Source of the DNA: Streptomyces pseudovenezuelae
GTDB taxonomy: Bacteria > Actinomycetota > Actinomycetes > Streptomycetales > Streptomycetaceae
Length of the DNA stretch: 64,000 nucleotides
Assembly: GCF_001513955.1 (NCBI RefSeq)
Contig: NZ_KQ948152.1
Coordinates: forward strand, 1 to 64,000
Direction of reading: 5' to 3'
Every line of letters starts with the position of its first letter. Within the stretch, counting starts at the first letter, position 1. The notes below the pieces were generated by a model. The model was not told where the DNA came from and searched no databases. It saw nothing but the letters and a program-made list of their open reading frames with translations. This document shows, in pieces, positions 8,489-16,967 of this stretch. The translations under genes and the position numbers were made by a program.

Positions 8489-9304
8489 GTGGCAGGAGTC
8501 GCACGCCGTCGGCTGGACGCGGAGCTGGTCCGGCGGAAGCTGGCGCGCTCGCGTGAGCATGCCAGCCAGCTGATCGCGGCCGGACGGGTCACCGTCGGCA
8601 AGACCGTCGCGACCAAGCCCGCCACCCAGGTGGAGACCGCGGCGGCGATCGTGGTGCAGAGCGACGACGGCGATCCCGACTACGTGTCCCGGGGTGGGCA
8701 CAAGCTTGCGGGTGCCCTTCAGGCGTTCGTACCGCGGGGGCTCGTGGTCGAGGGGCGGCGGGCGCTGGACGCCGGCGCGTCCACCGGCGGGTTCACCGAT
8801 GTGCTGTTGCGCGCCGGGGCCGCGCACGTGGTCGCCGTCGACGTCGGGTACGGACAACTCGCGTGGTCTCTTCAGAGCGATGAACGCGTCACCGTCAAGG
8901 ACCGTACGAACGTACGCGAGTTGACGCTCGAAGCGATCGATGGGGAACCAGTGGATCTTGTCGTGGGGGATCTGTCCTTCATCCCGCTCGGACTGGTACT
9001 GCCCGCCCTGGTGCGGTGCGTGAAGCCGGACGCCGATCTGGTGATGATGGTGAAGCCGCAGTTCGAGGTGGGGAAGGAACGGCTGGGCAGCGGGGGAGTC
9101 GTACGGAGCACGCAGCTGCGGGCGGAGGCCGTGCGTGGAGTGGCCGAGAAGGCGGGGGAACTCGGGCTCGGGGTGAACGGGGTCACGGCCAGTCCGTTGC
9201 CCGGGCCCTCGGGCAATGTCGAATACTTTCTGTGGCTGCGTGCCGGGGCGCCCGCCCTGGACCCGGCCGATGTCGACCGTGCAGTTGCGGAGGGGCCGCG
9301 TTGA
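8489..9304 (+). CDS. tlyA: TlyA-family rRNA 2'-O-methyltransferase
   Basis: The 271-residue protein begins VAGVARRRLDAELVRR and has an N-terminal S4 RNA-binding domain (SREHASQLIAAGRVTV) followed by an FtsJ-like Rossmann methyltransferase with DAGASTGGFTDVLLR near residue 94. TlyA methylates cytidines of 16S and 23S rRNA and thereby sets capreomycin sensitivity; older annotations call it hemolysin. The GTG at 8489 is preceded by aggag at 8473-8477; ATG 8465 in the same frame would add eight residues but has no ribosome site. The stop overlaps the nadK start (TTGA). Confidence 0.9.
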   Translation: MAGVARRRLDAELVRRKLARSREHASQLIAAGRVTVGKTVATKPATQVETAAAIVVQSDDGDPDYVSRGGHKLAGALQAFVPRGLVVEGRRALDAGASTGGFTDVLLRAGAAHVVAVDVGYGQLAWSLQSDERVTVKDRTNVRELTLEAIDGEPVDLVVGDLSFIPLGLVLPALVRCVKPDADLVMMVKPQFEVGKERLGSGGVVRSTQLRAEAVRGVAEKAGELGLGVNGVTASPLPGPSGNVEYFLWLRAGAPALDPADVDRAVAEGPR

Positions 9305-10206
9305 GCCAGAACCGAGCTCGTACTGTTTTCCTGCTCGCCCACACCGGGCGGCCCGCGGCCATTCGCAGTGCCGAGCTGGTCGTGAAGGGGCTGCTCCGCT
9401 CCGACATCGGCGTGCGCGTCCTGGAGTACGAGGCCGCCGACCTGCCGCTGCCGCCCGAGGTCCAGCTCGTCAAGGAGGCGACTCCGCAGTGCCTCGAAGG
9501 GTGCGAGCTGCTCATCGTGCTCGGCGGTGACGGGACGCTGCTGCGCGGCGCCGAGTTCGCCCGCGCGTCCGGGGTGCCGATGCTCGGCGTCAACCTGGGC
9601 AGTGTCGGGTTCCTCGCGGAGGCCGAGCGGGACGATCTCGACAAGGTTGTCGACCGGGTGGTGACCAAGGCGTACGAGGTCGAGGAGCGGATGACCGTCG
9701 ACGTCGTGGTTCACCGGAACGGGGACATCGTCCACACCGACTGGGCGCTGAACGAGGCCGCCGTGCAGAAGGCGGGCGCCGAGAAGCTCCTTGAGGTCGT
9801 ACTGGAGATCGACGGGCGGCCGGTGACGGGGTTCGGGTGCGACGGCATCGTGCTGTCCACGCCCACCGGGTCCACGGCGTACGCGTTCTCCGCGGGCGGG
9901 CCGGTGGTCTGGCCCGAGGTCGAGGCGCTGTTGATGGTGCCGATCTCGGCGCACGCGCTGTTCGCGAAGCCGTTGGTGACCTCGCCGAACTCCGTGCTGG
10001 CCGTGGAGTTGTTGCCGCACATCCCGCCGGGGGTGTTGTGGTGCGACGGGCGGCGGACGTTCGAGTTGCCGCCGGGGGCGCGGGTGGAGGTTCGGCGGGG
10101 GGCTGTGCCGGTTCGGCTGGCTCGGCTGCATCATGCGTCGTTCACCGACCGGCTGGTGGCGAAGTTCGCGTTGCCGGTGTCCGGGTGGCGGGGGGCGCCG
10201 CATTAG
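9301..10206 (+). CDS. nadK: NAD kinase
   Basis: The 301-residue enzyme converts NAD to NADP using ATP or polyphosphate. Diagnostic features are GGDGTLLRGAE near residue 75, NEAAVQKAG, and CDGIVLSTPTGSTAYAFSAGG. The start is a TTG overlapping the tlyA stop codon, an unusual but well-supported choice because the protein then begins LSQNRARTVFLLAHTGRP, the normal N-terminus of the family. Translational coupling with tlyA is likely, as in M. tuberculosis Rv1694-Rv1695. Confidence 0.93.
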   Translation: MSQNRARTVFLLAHTGRPAAIRSAELVVKGLLRSDIGVRVLEYEAADLPLPPEVQLVKEATPQCLEGCELLIVLGGDGTLLRGAEFARASGVPMLGVNLGSVGFLAEAERDDLDKVVDRVVTKAYEVEERMTVDVVVHRNGDIVHTDWALNEAAVQKAGAEKLLEVVLEIDGRPVTGFGCDGIVLSTPTGSTAYAFSAGGPVVWPEVEALLMVPISAHALFAKPLVTSPNSVLAVELLPHIPPGVLWCDGRRTFELPPGARVEVRRGAVPVRLARLHHASFTDRLVAKFALPVSGWRGAPH

Positions 10207-10262
10207 CGCTCTGTAGGGGGTGCTTTGGGGAGTTTGTGCGACCTGAGGTCGTATGTGGCTTG

Positions 10263-10284
10263 TCGCGCAGTTCCCCGCGCCCCT
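10263..10284 (+). repeat. Dispersed Streptomyces intergenic repeat, copy 1
   Basis: This is the core tcgcgcagttccccgcgccc plus two bases, in the gap between nadK and recN. A second exact copy of the core lies at 21727-21748 and a degenerate one at 12792-12839. The element is a common dispersed sequence in Streptomyces intergenic regions; its gcgc/gcgc ends can pair to form a short hairpin. Confidence 0.75.
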
Positions 10285-10356
10285 AAAAGCCTGACACTCC
10301 CCCGGGTGACAAGGGCACCTCGCACTCGCCCGCCCGGACCTCGTAAGGTCTTCACC

Positions 10357-12087
10357 GTGCTGGAAGAGATGCGGATACGGTCGCTCGGAGTCATCGATGA
10401 CGCCGTCGTCGAGTTGTCGCCCGGGTTCACCGCTGTCACCGGTGAGACGGGTGCGGGCAAGACCATGGTGGTCACCAGCCTGGGGCTGTTGCTCGGTGGA
10501 CGGGCTGACGCGGCGCTCGTGCGGATCGGGGCCGAGAAGGCGGTCGTGGAGGGGCGGATCACCGTGTCCGCCGGCGACTCCGTCGTCGTACGGGCCGAGG
10601 AGGCCGGGGCCGAGCTCGACGACGGGGCGCTGTTGATCAGCCGTACCGTTTCCGCCGAGGGGCGGTCCCGGGCGCACCTGGGCGGGCGGTCGGTGCCCGT
10701 GGGAGTGCTCGCCGAGCTCGCCGACGAGCTGGTCGCCGTCCATGGGCAGACCGATCAGCAGGGGCTGCTCAAGCTGAACCGGCAGCGGCAGGCGCTCGAC
10801 CGGTACGCGGGTGACGCCGTCGCCGTGCCGCTCGCCAAGTACACCGAGGCCTACCGGCGGCTGCGGGCGGTCTCCGTCGAGCTGGACGAGATCGTCACGC
10901 GCGCGCGTGAGCGGGCCCAGGAAGCCGACATGCTGCGGTTCGGGCTCGACGAGATCGCGGGCGTGGAGCCGCGGGCCGGCGAGGACGTCGAGCTGGCGGA
11001 GGAGGCGGAGCGGCTCGGCCACGCCGAGGCGCTGTCGTCCGCGGCCACGGCCGCCCATGCCGCCCTCGCCGGGAACCCCGAGGATCCCGAGGGCATCGAC
11101 GCCGCGACGCTCGTGGCGGGCGCCCAGCGGGCTCTGGAGGCCGTACGGTCGCACGATCCGGCCCTGTCCGCGCTCGCCGACCGGATCGGGGAGATCGGGA
11201 TCCTGCTGGGCGACGTGGCCGGGGAGCTGGCGGGCTACGCCGACGACCTGGACGCCGATCCGCTGCGGCTGTCGGCCGTCGAGGAGCGCCGGGCCGCGCT
11301 CACCGCGCTGACCCGGAAGTACGGCGAGGACGTGGCCACGGTGATCACGTGGGCCGAGCAGAGCGCCGCGCGCCTGACCGAACTGGACGGCGACGACGAG
11401 CGGATCGACGAGCTGACCGCCGAGCGGGACGCGCTCAGGGCCGAACTGGGCGGTCTGGCGCAGGCGTTGACCGACGCGCGAACCGATGCCGCGGAGAGGT
11501 TTGCGGCGGCGGTGACGGCAGAGCTGGCCTCGCTGGCGATGCCCCACGCGCGCGTGTCCTTCGCCATCCGGCAGACCGAGGACGCGGAGGGCGTGGAGGT
11601 CGGCGGGCGTGCGGTCGCCTACGGGCCGGCCGGTGTGGACGAGGTCGAGCTGCTGCTCGCCCCGCATCCGGGTGCGCCGCCGCGGCCCATCGCCAAGGGC
11701 GCGTCCGGCGGTGAGCTCTCCCGGGTGATGCTGGCCGTCGAGGTCGTGTTCGCCGGGACGGACCCGGTGCCGACGTACCTCTTCGACGAGGTGGACGCCG
11801 GTGTCGGCGGCAAGGCGGCGGTCGAGATCGGGCGGCGCCTCGCGCGGCTCGCGAAGACCGCGCAGGTCGTGGTGGTGACCCACCTGCCCCAGGTCGCGGC
11901 CTTCGCGGACCGGCAGTTGCTGGTCGAGAAGACCAACGACGGGTCCGTCACCCGCTCCGGTGTGAAGGTGCTGGAGGGTGAGGACCGGGTGCGCGAGCTG
12001 TCCCGGATGCTCGCCGGACAGGAGGACTCGGAGACGGCCCGGGCACACGCGGAGGAGTTGCTGGCCACGGCCCGGGCGGACGCGTGA
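10357..12087 (+). CDS. recN: DNA repair protein RecN
   Basis: The 576-residue SMC-like ATPase has Walker A GETGAGKT at residues 29-36, a central coiled-coil arm, a signature near residue 446 (ASGGELSRVMLA) and Walker B FDEVDAGVGG. RecN acts at double-strand breaks to hold sister chromosomes for recombination. The GTG at 10357 sits 7 nt after TAAGGT, which could be a -10 box for a leaderless mRNA or a weak ribosome site (aagg); ATG 10369 is an alternative start. It follows nadK as in mycobacteria and overlaps the next gene by 4 bp. Confidence 0.93.
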   Translation: MLEEMRIRSLGVIDDAVVELSPGFTAVTGETGAGKTMVVTSLGLLLGGRADAALVRIGAEKAVVEGRITVSAGDSVVVRAEEAGAELDDGALLISRTVSAEGRSRAHLGGRSVPVGVLAELADELVAVHGQTDQQGLLKLNRQRQALDRYAGDAVAVPLAKYTEAYRRLRAVSVELDEIVTRARERAQEADMLRFGLDEIAGVEPRAGEDVELAEEAERLGHAEALSSAATAAHAALAGNPEDPEGIDAATLVAGAQRALEAVRSHDPALSALADRIGEIGILLGDVAGELAGYADDLDADPLRLSAVEERRAALTALTRKYGEDVATVITWAEQSAARLTELDGDDERIDELTAERDALRAELGGLAQALTDARTDAAERFAAAVTAELASLAMPHARVSFAIRQTEDAEGVEVGGRAVAYGPAGVDEVELLLAPHPGAPPRPIAKGASGGELSRVMLAVEVVFAGTDPVPTYLFDEVDAGVGGKAAVEIGRRLARLAKTAQVVVVTHLPQVAAFADRQLLVEKTNDGSVTRSGVKVLEGEDRVRELSRMLAGQEDSETARAHAEELLATARADA

Positions 12088-12890
12088 GGGGTACGTCCCT
12101 CGTGGTCACCGCTGCCCTGACGCGCGCCGGGACGGCCGTCCTTCGCGCCAGGGTGCCGGGCGGGCGGGAGCGGTGGGAGCGGACGAACTACGCCGGGCGG
12201 ACGGTCGAGTTGTACGCCGGGCCCGCGGCCGCCGTGGCGGTGGCCCTGGGCGCGGCGCGGATACGGCCCGCCGCCGGGTGGGCGGTCGCCGTCGCCGGGC
12301 TCTGCGGGGCGTACGACGACCTCGCCGGGGACCACCGGCGGGGGTTCCGGGCGCATCTGGGCGCGCTGCGGGACGGTGAAGTCACCAGCGGGGCCGTCAA
12401 GTTGTTCGGGATCTCGGCCGCCGGGCTGGTCGCGGGCGCGTTGATGAAGGAGCGGGTCGTCGACAAGGCGCTCGCGGGTGTGGTGATCGCGGGAGCCGCC
12501 CATTTCGTCAACCTCGTGGACGTACGCCCCGGTCGGGCGGCCGGGGCGGTGCTCGCGTTCGGGGTGCCGGGGATGGCGAGGTCGGAGTTGGCCGGCGTCG
12601 CCGTGGGCGCCGCGGCGGCCCTGTTGCCGGACGACCTCGGTGAGCGCGCGATGATCGGCGATGTGGGGGCGCATGCGTTGGGGGCGGCGTGGGGAGCGGC
12701 TGTCGTCGCCGGGAGCGGGAGGGCGGGGCTCCTCGCGCATGCGGCCGCCGTTGTCGCCGCGGCTGTCCGGGGGGATCAGGTGAGTCGTGTGTCGGCTGCG
12801 GGCGGGTGGGGATTCTCGCGCGGTCGCCCGCGCCCCCTCGGGTCGGACAGCTTCGGGTCGGAAGAGGGGTCCCGTCACTCTTGTGAGTGA
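12084..12890 (+). CDS. MraY/WecA-like integral membrane protein (putative sugar-phosphate transferase)
   Basis: The 268-residue, very hydrophobic protein is translationally coupled to recN (GTGA). Three elements recall the polyprenyl-phosphate sugar-1-phosphate transferase superfamily (MraY, WecA, TagO): a GAYDDLAGD aspartate motif followed by GAVKLFGISAAGLVAGAL, a cytoplasmic NLVDVRPGRA segment where the family has NxxDGxDGLA, and GDVGAHALGA near the C-terminus resembling GDxGSxxLG. It is shorter than the family norm of 320-380 residues and lacks the first membrane segments. The last ~30 residues (GWGFSRGRPRPLGSD) are encoded by a degenerate copy of a dispersed repeat. Activity is unproven. 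The next gene encodes a glycosyltransferase, which fits a lipid-linked glycan role. Confidence 0.75.
   Translation: MRGTSLVVTAALTRAGTAVLRARVPGGRERWERTNYAGRTVELYAGPAAAVAVALGAARIRPAAGWAVAVAGLCGAYDDLAGDHRRGFRAHLGALRDGEVTSGAVKLFGISAAGLVAGALMKERVVDKALAGVVIAGAAHFVNLVDVRPGRAAGAVLAFGVPGMARSELAGVAVGAAAALLPDDLGERAMIGDVGAHALGAAWGAAVVAGSGRAGLLAHAAAVVAAAVRGDQVSRVSAAGGWGFSRGRPRPLGSDSFGSEEGSRHSCE
12792..12839 (+). repeat. Dispersed repeat, degenerate copy 2, inside a coding region
   Basis: The segment from cggctgcgggcgggtgggg through cgcgcggtcgcccgcgcccc resembles the longer form of the dispersed repeat found at 10263 and 21727. Here it lies in frame near the 3' end of the MraY-like gene and encodes its unusual Gly/Arg/Pro C-terminal tail, suggesting that insertion or loss of the original stop extended the protein. 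Confidence 0.55.
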
Positions 12891-13066
12891 CCCCGACGCG
12901 CCGGGCACGCCCGTCCCTCTTTCGCCGCATGCACGGAACACCCGTACGTCCTGGCATCCTTGGCAGAGAACCTGTCACGCGTAGGAAGCGCGCGGTACAC
13001 CCCTCCGCTCGATCCCTTCTGTACGTTTCCTCGTGACCGACCGACCCGAACCAGGAGCCCGGCCAC

Positions 13067-14203
13067 GTGACCCCCGTGAGCAGCCACTCACCGCACGGCC
13101 AGTCGCCGCTGCGCACCGTGCAGGTGCTGGGCGGCGGCAATGCCGGCAGCAGCGCACATGTGCGCTCCCTGACCTCGGGGCTCGTCGCGCGGGGCGTGCG
13201 GGTGACGGTGTGCGCCCCCGCCGAGGCGGATCGCTCCTACGACTTCTCCGGGGCCGGTGCCGAACACGTGCACGTACCGCGCAGCAGCGACCCGACCTCC
13301 GTGGCCGTGCTGCGGGCGGCCTGCGCGGACGCCGATCTGGTGCACGCGCACGGGCTGCACGCCTCGTTCCGCGCGGTGCTCGCGCTCAGCGGGCGGCGGA
13401 CCCCGCTCGTCGTCACCTGGCACGACCGGGCGTACGCGGAGGGGGCGCGGGCACATTTCGTGCGCCTTCTGGAACGCCGGGTCGTGAAGGCGGCCTCCGT
13501 GGTCCTGGGGTCCACCTCGGCGCTCGTGGACCGGGCCCGCAGGACCGGGGCCCGGGACGCGCGACTCGCCGCAGTCGCCCTGCCCGGGCCGCGCGGAGTC
13601 GTCGAGCAGGAGGACCCCGACCGGCTGCGTCCCAAGGTGCGGGCCGAACTCGGCGCCATCGGGCGGCCGTTGCTGATGGCGGTCGGCGCCCTGGAGCGGC
13701 ACAAGGGCTACGAGACACTCCTGGACGCCACCCGCGCGTGGCGCCGTCTCGACCCGCTGCCGCTGCTCGTCGTCGCCGGGGAAGGGCCGCTGCGGGCGGT
13801 CCTGCAGAGCCGTATCGAGACAGAAGGGCTGCCGGTTCGGCTCATCGGCCGGCGCGACGACATCTCCGAACTGCTCACCGCCGCCGATCTCGCCCTCCTG
13901 CCCAGCCGTTGGGAGGCGCGCTCGGTGCTCGCCCAGGAGGCCCTCCACGCGCGGGTGCCGCTTGTCGCGACCGAGGTCGGCGGCATCCCCGAACTCGTCG
14001 GCGACGCGGCCGAACTCGTCCCGTACGGCGACCCGGAGGCGCTCGCCGAGGCCGTCGTACGGCTGCTCGGCGATCCCGAGCGCTGTGAGCTGCTGAAGGA
14101 ACGAGGGGTGCGGCAGGCGGCCACCTGGCCGACGGAGGACGAGACCGTCGCGCAAGTGCTCAGCGTCTACGACGAGTTGACCCAGCCCCGGCCGCTCATC
14201 TGA
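13067..14203 (+). CDS. Glycosyltransferase family 4 (GT-B fold)
   Basis: The 378-residue protein has the two Rossmann halves of GT-B enzymes: N-terminal QVLGGGNAGSSAHVRSLTSGL with VHAHGLHA, and C-terminal MAVGALERHKGYETLLDA, LPSRWEARSVLAQEAL and ATEVGGIPELV, the nucleotide-sugar site of GT4 retaining transferases (donor likely UDP- or GDP-sugar). Start GTG 13067 is preceded by aggagcc; GTG 13076 is an alternative. The gene is separated from the MraY-like gene by 176 bp. Acceptor and sugar are unknown; a cell-surface polymer role is inferred from the neighbour. Confidence 0.87.
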   Translation: MTPVSSHSPHGQSPLRTVQVLGGGNAGSSAHVRSLTSGLVARGVRVTVCAPAEADRSYDFSGAGAEHVHVPRSSDPTSVAVLRAACADADLVHAHGLHASFRAVLALSGRRTPLVVTWHDRAYAEGARAHFVRLLERRVVKAASVVLGSTSALVDRARRTGARDARLAAVALPGPRGVVEQEDPDRLRPKVRAELGAIGRPLLMAVGALERHKGYETLLDATRAWRRLDPLPLLVVAGEGPLRAVLQSRIETEGLPVRLIGRRDDISELLTAADLALLPSRWEARSVLAQEALHARVPLVATEVGGIPELVGDAAELVPYGDPEALAEAVVRLLGDPERCELLKERGVRQAATWPTEDETVAQVLSVYDELTQPRPLI

Positions 14204-14221
14204 GAGCCCGTTCGAAGCGGG

Positions 14222-14306
14222 CTAGGGTCTGTCGTTTGGGTCAGGCCGGCCGTGAGGTGCGGTGCTTTTCTGGCGACGCCGGGCTGATCCAAACGACAGA
14301 CCCTAG
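14222..14306. mobile_element. 85-bp MITE-like element with 22-bp terminal inverted repeats
   Basis: The left arm at 14222-14243 and the right arm at 14285-14306 are 22-bp inverted repeats with one mismatch (core gggtctgtcgtttgg), enclosing 41 bp without coding capacity. The outermost ctag at both ends looks like a CTAG target duplication, as made by some IS5-family transposases. The element is therefore interpreted as a miniature, non-autonomous transposable element. Its right arm contains the TAG stop codon of the PucR gene. An alternative reading is a bidirectional terminator, but the long spacer and terminal ctag favour a MITE. Confidence 0.7.
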
Positions 14307-15943
14307 GGCACGTGCCGGCGTGCCCGCAGCGCCAGGCTCAACGCCAGTACGGTCTGCGGGTCGTCGAGGTCCGTGCCCAGCAACTCGCCGATGCGGGCGA
14401 GGCGGTTGTACAGGGTCTGCCGGTTGAGGTGGAGCTCGCGGGCCGTCTCCGCCTTGCGGCCCGCGTGGGCCAGATAGGTCTGCAGGGTCGGCAGCAGGGG
14501 CGGCTTGGAGCGGTCGTCGTGGGCACGCAGCGGGCCGATGGCGCGGTCCACGAAAGCCGCGAGGTCCGGGTGGTCGCGCAGCCGCCACAGCAGCAGGTCG
14601 ATGTCGAGGCGACGGGCGTCGTACCAGGGACGGTCCGACAGGCCCTGTGCCGCCGTCGCCGTCTCGGCCGCGTGCCGCAGGCCCGCCGAGGCCGCCGCCC
14701 AGCCGCCGGCGACTCCGACGACCACGACCGGCGGCTGGGCGCCCGGGCGTTGCATCCCGGCCCGCTCCACGCCCGCCCGCAGCGCCGCCGCGACCCGGTC
14801 CGCGACCGCCGACCGCTCCGACTCCGAGCGCAGGCCGAGCAGGACCGGCACCCGGCCCTCGACAGGCCGGACGCCCAGCAGGACCGGCACGCCGACCGAG
14901 GCCAGCTCCTCGGAGACCGCGCGGGCCAGCACCGCCCAGCCGCCGCCGGGCGCGAGAGCGTCGCCGAGCCGCATCACCACGGGCAGCAGCGGCCCGCTGC
15001 CCGGCTTGAAGCCCAGCACGCGCGCCTGTGCCGGCGCGTCCTCCGGGGTGATGCGGCCCTCGGCGAGGTCGGTCAGGAAGTCGCCGCGGCCGCGGGCCGC
15101 CAGCTCCTCCTCCTGGCGGGCCTGCATCAGGACGACGGCCAGGATGCCCGCCGCGCGTTCGGCCGCCATGCGGTGCACGGGGGCCAGCGGGGCCCGTACG
15201 GGAAGCAGGACCAGCCGCGCCCGTACAGATCCCGCGCCGGGCCCGCCCCCGGGGACGTCCACCAGAGCCGAGCCGGCCGGCGGGGTGTCCTTGTGCTGGC
15301 CCCGCAGCCCCTCCCAGACCTGCAGCGGGTCGGCGCCCTCGGGACCCTCCCCGGCCGCGTACAGGAGCTGCCCGTCCGTCGTCTCCAGGAAGACCGGGTT
15401 GCCGCTGAAGTCGGCCAGGATGCCGAGCACCTGAGGGATGCCGCCGCCGCCCAGCAGGGCCTCGGTACAGCGGCGGTGCACCTCCTCGGCCCGCTGGAGC
15501 AGCGCGTAGTGGCCGTTGACGATCTCGGTGTGGATCTCCTCGGTGACCGCCACGAACGGCACCTCGCGGTGCAGTTGGACGAGGGGCAGGCCGGTGGTGC
15601 GGGCCGTGTCGACGAGGGCCGCGGGCAGCCGGGTGAAACGCGGGCCCAGCTCGACGACCAGGGCCGCGATGCCGCGCTCGGCCAGGGTGCGCACGAACGC
15701 CCGCTGTTCGGCCGGACGGGTGCCGAGCCCGTAACCGGTGGTCAGCAGCAGCTCCCCGCCCTTCAGCAGGGAAGCGATGTTCGGCACCTCTCCCGCGTGC
15801 ACCCAGCGCACGGTCCGCTGCAGCCGGTCCGCGCCCGCGAGGATCTCCGGGAGCCCGCTGCGCAGACCGGGCAGCTCCAGTGCGCGCTGCACGGTGATCC
15901 CGGCGCCCTGGGTGTCGAAACCGCTGTTCGTGCCGCTGTCCAT
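14303..15943 (-). CDS. PucR-family transcriptional regulator
   Basis: The 546-residue protein has an N-terminal PucR ligand/sensor domain (about residues 15-140, starting ITVQRALELPGLRSGLPEI), a central GGDEF-like CdaR region, and a C-terminal HTH_30 DNA-binding domain with LHLNRQTLYNRLARIGELLG. Family members control purine, proline or sugar-diacid catabolism. The start ATG 15943 has TAGCGT 7 nt upstream (15951-15956, minus strand) and no ribosome site, so it is probably leaderless. The stop codon lies in the right arm of a MITE, implying that the original C-terminal end was altered by insertion; only the residues after the HTH are affected. It is divergent from an oxidoreductase gene 54 bp away, a likely target. 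Confidence 0.9.
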   Translation of the reverse strand: MDSGTNSGFDTQGAGITVQRALELPGLRSGLPEILAGADRLQRTVRWVHAGEVPNIASLLKGGELLLTTGYGLGTRPAEQRAFVRTLAERGIAALVVELGPRFTRLPAALVDTARTTGLPLVQLHREVPFVAVTEEIHTEIVNGHYALLQRAEEVHRRCTEALLGGGGIPQVLGILADFSGNPVFLETTDGQLLYAAGEGPEGADPLQVWEGLRGQHKDTPPAGSALVDVPGGGPGAGSVRARLVLLPVRAPLAPVHRMAAERAAGILAVVLMQARQEEELAARGRGDFLTDLAEGRITPEDAPAQARVLGFKPGSGPLLPVVMRLGDALAPGGGWAVLARAVSEELASVGVPVLLGVRPVEGRVPVLLGLRSESERSAVADRVAAALRAGVERAGMQRPGAQPPVVVVGVAGGWAAASAGLRHAAETATAAQGLSDRPWYDARRLDIDLLLWRLRDHPDLAAFVDRAIGPLRAHDDRSKPPLLPTLQTYLAHAGRKAETARELHLNRQTLYNRLARIGELLGTDLDDPQTVLALSLALRARRHVP

Positions 15944-15950
15944 GAGCCGG

Positions 15951-15991
15951 ACGCTACCCGAGGCGTGCCCGGGGCCGCGGTGGGGTAGCGG
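15951..15991. promoter_or_regulatory. Divergent promoters between pucR-like gene and LLM oxidoreductase
   Basis: Two near-identical -10 boxes face away from each other: TAGCGT at 15951-15956 (minus strand) and TAGCGG at 15986-15991 (plus strand). Each ends 6-7 nt before its start codon, so both mRNAs should be leaderless. The whole intergenic region is only 54 bp, so the two promoters must overlap upstream elements. Confidence 0.6.
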
Positions 15992-15997
15992 CCGCGC

Positions 15998-16954
15998 ATG
16001 GACTTCAGCGTGGTGGCCGTGGCACGGGAGGACGACAGTCCGGTCGGGGAGCCGCTCAGGGTGGCGGTGGCGGCCGACCGGCTCGGGTACCGGGAGGTGT
16101 GGGCGGGGGAGGGCCCGACGTGGGACTCCTTCGTCCTCGCCACCGCGATCGGGCGGGCCACCGAGCGGGTCGCGCTGACCGCGGGTCCGGTCCCGGTGAA
16201 CGTGCGCGACCCGTACACCACGGCCCGCGGTGCCGCCTCGGTCGCGGCCCTCGTCGGCCGCCCGGTCGGGGTGGCACTGGGCACGTCCAGCAAGCGGGTG
16301 GTCGAGGGCGTGCACGACCGGCCCCGGGCCCGGCCCGCCGCCGTACTGGAGGAGCAGGCGGCGGCCGTACGACGCTTTCTGCACGCCTCTCCGGGCGAGC
16401 CGGTCGTGCCCGGCAGCCCCTTCCACCGCCGTCTGCCCCCGCCCGGCGGGCCGCTCACCGTCGCCGCGTTCGGGCCCCGCGCGATCGCCACGGCCGCCGC
16501 GCACGCCGAACGCATGCTGCTGGACGTGGTCTCCCCGGCGCAGGTGCGGGCGCTTCGCGCGCAGCTGGACGCGGCGGCCGGGAAGGCGGGCCGTACGCGC
16601 CCCTCGCTCGCCGCCTGGCTGCCGGCGGCCGTCGACCCCGACCCGCGGTCGCTGGCGCAGGTGCTGGGCGGCATCGCCGGATATCTGACCGTGCCGGGCT
16701 ACAGCGAGGTCTTCGCCGAGGCGGGGTTCGGGGATGCCGTGGAGCTGGCCGCGGGCGGGGCGGACCGGCAGACCCTGGTGCGGGCCCTGCCCGCGGCGGC
16801 CGCTGGCACGGTCGGGCTGGTGGGCGACCTGGACGCCGTACGGGCCCGGATCGACGCCTACGCGGAGGCCGGGCTCGACGAGATCGCCCTCGTACCGGCC
16901 ACGGCGGGGGACCCGGGCGGCGAACGCACGCTGACGGCGCTCAGGCCGGCCTGA
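15998..16954 (+). CDS. LLM-class (luciferase-like) F420/flavin-dependent oxidoreductase
   Basis: The 318-residue TIM-barrel protein of the bacterial luciferase-like family shows an N-terminal DFSVVAVAREDD strand, AADRLGYREVWAGEGPTWDS, and a substrate pocket region TAGPVPVNVRDPYTTARGAAS. Many actinobacterial members of this subgroup use coenzyme F420 rather than FMN; the sequence alone does not settle which. It probably reduces or oxidises a small organic substrate in the cytosol. Control by the divergent PucR-type regulator is inferred from gene arrangement. A strong hairpin terminator follows. Confidence 0.85.
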   Translation: MDFSVVAVAREDDSPVGEPLRVAVAADRLGYREVWAGEGPTWDSFVLATAIGRATERVALTAGPVPVNVRDPYTTARGAASVAALVGRPVGVALGTSSKRVVEGVHDRPRARPAAVLEEQAAAVRRFLHASPGEPVVPGSPFHRRLPPPGGPLTVAAFGPRAIATAAAHAERMLLDVVSPAQVRALRAQLDAAAGKAGRTRPSLAAWLPAAVDPDPRSLAQVLGGIAGYLTVPGYSEVFAEAGFGDAVELAAGGADRQTLVRALPAAAAGTVGLVGDLDAVRARIDAYAEAGLDEIALVPATAGDPGGERTLTALRPA

Positions 16955-16967
16955 GCCGAAGCCGCCG

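Noticed and set aside
8872..12048. Long ORF (about 1058 codons) on the minus strand across nadK and recN
   Set aside because: Shadow of the real plus-strand genes; the translation is Arg/Gly/Pro-biased and covers well-recognised enzymes on the other strand.
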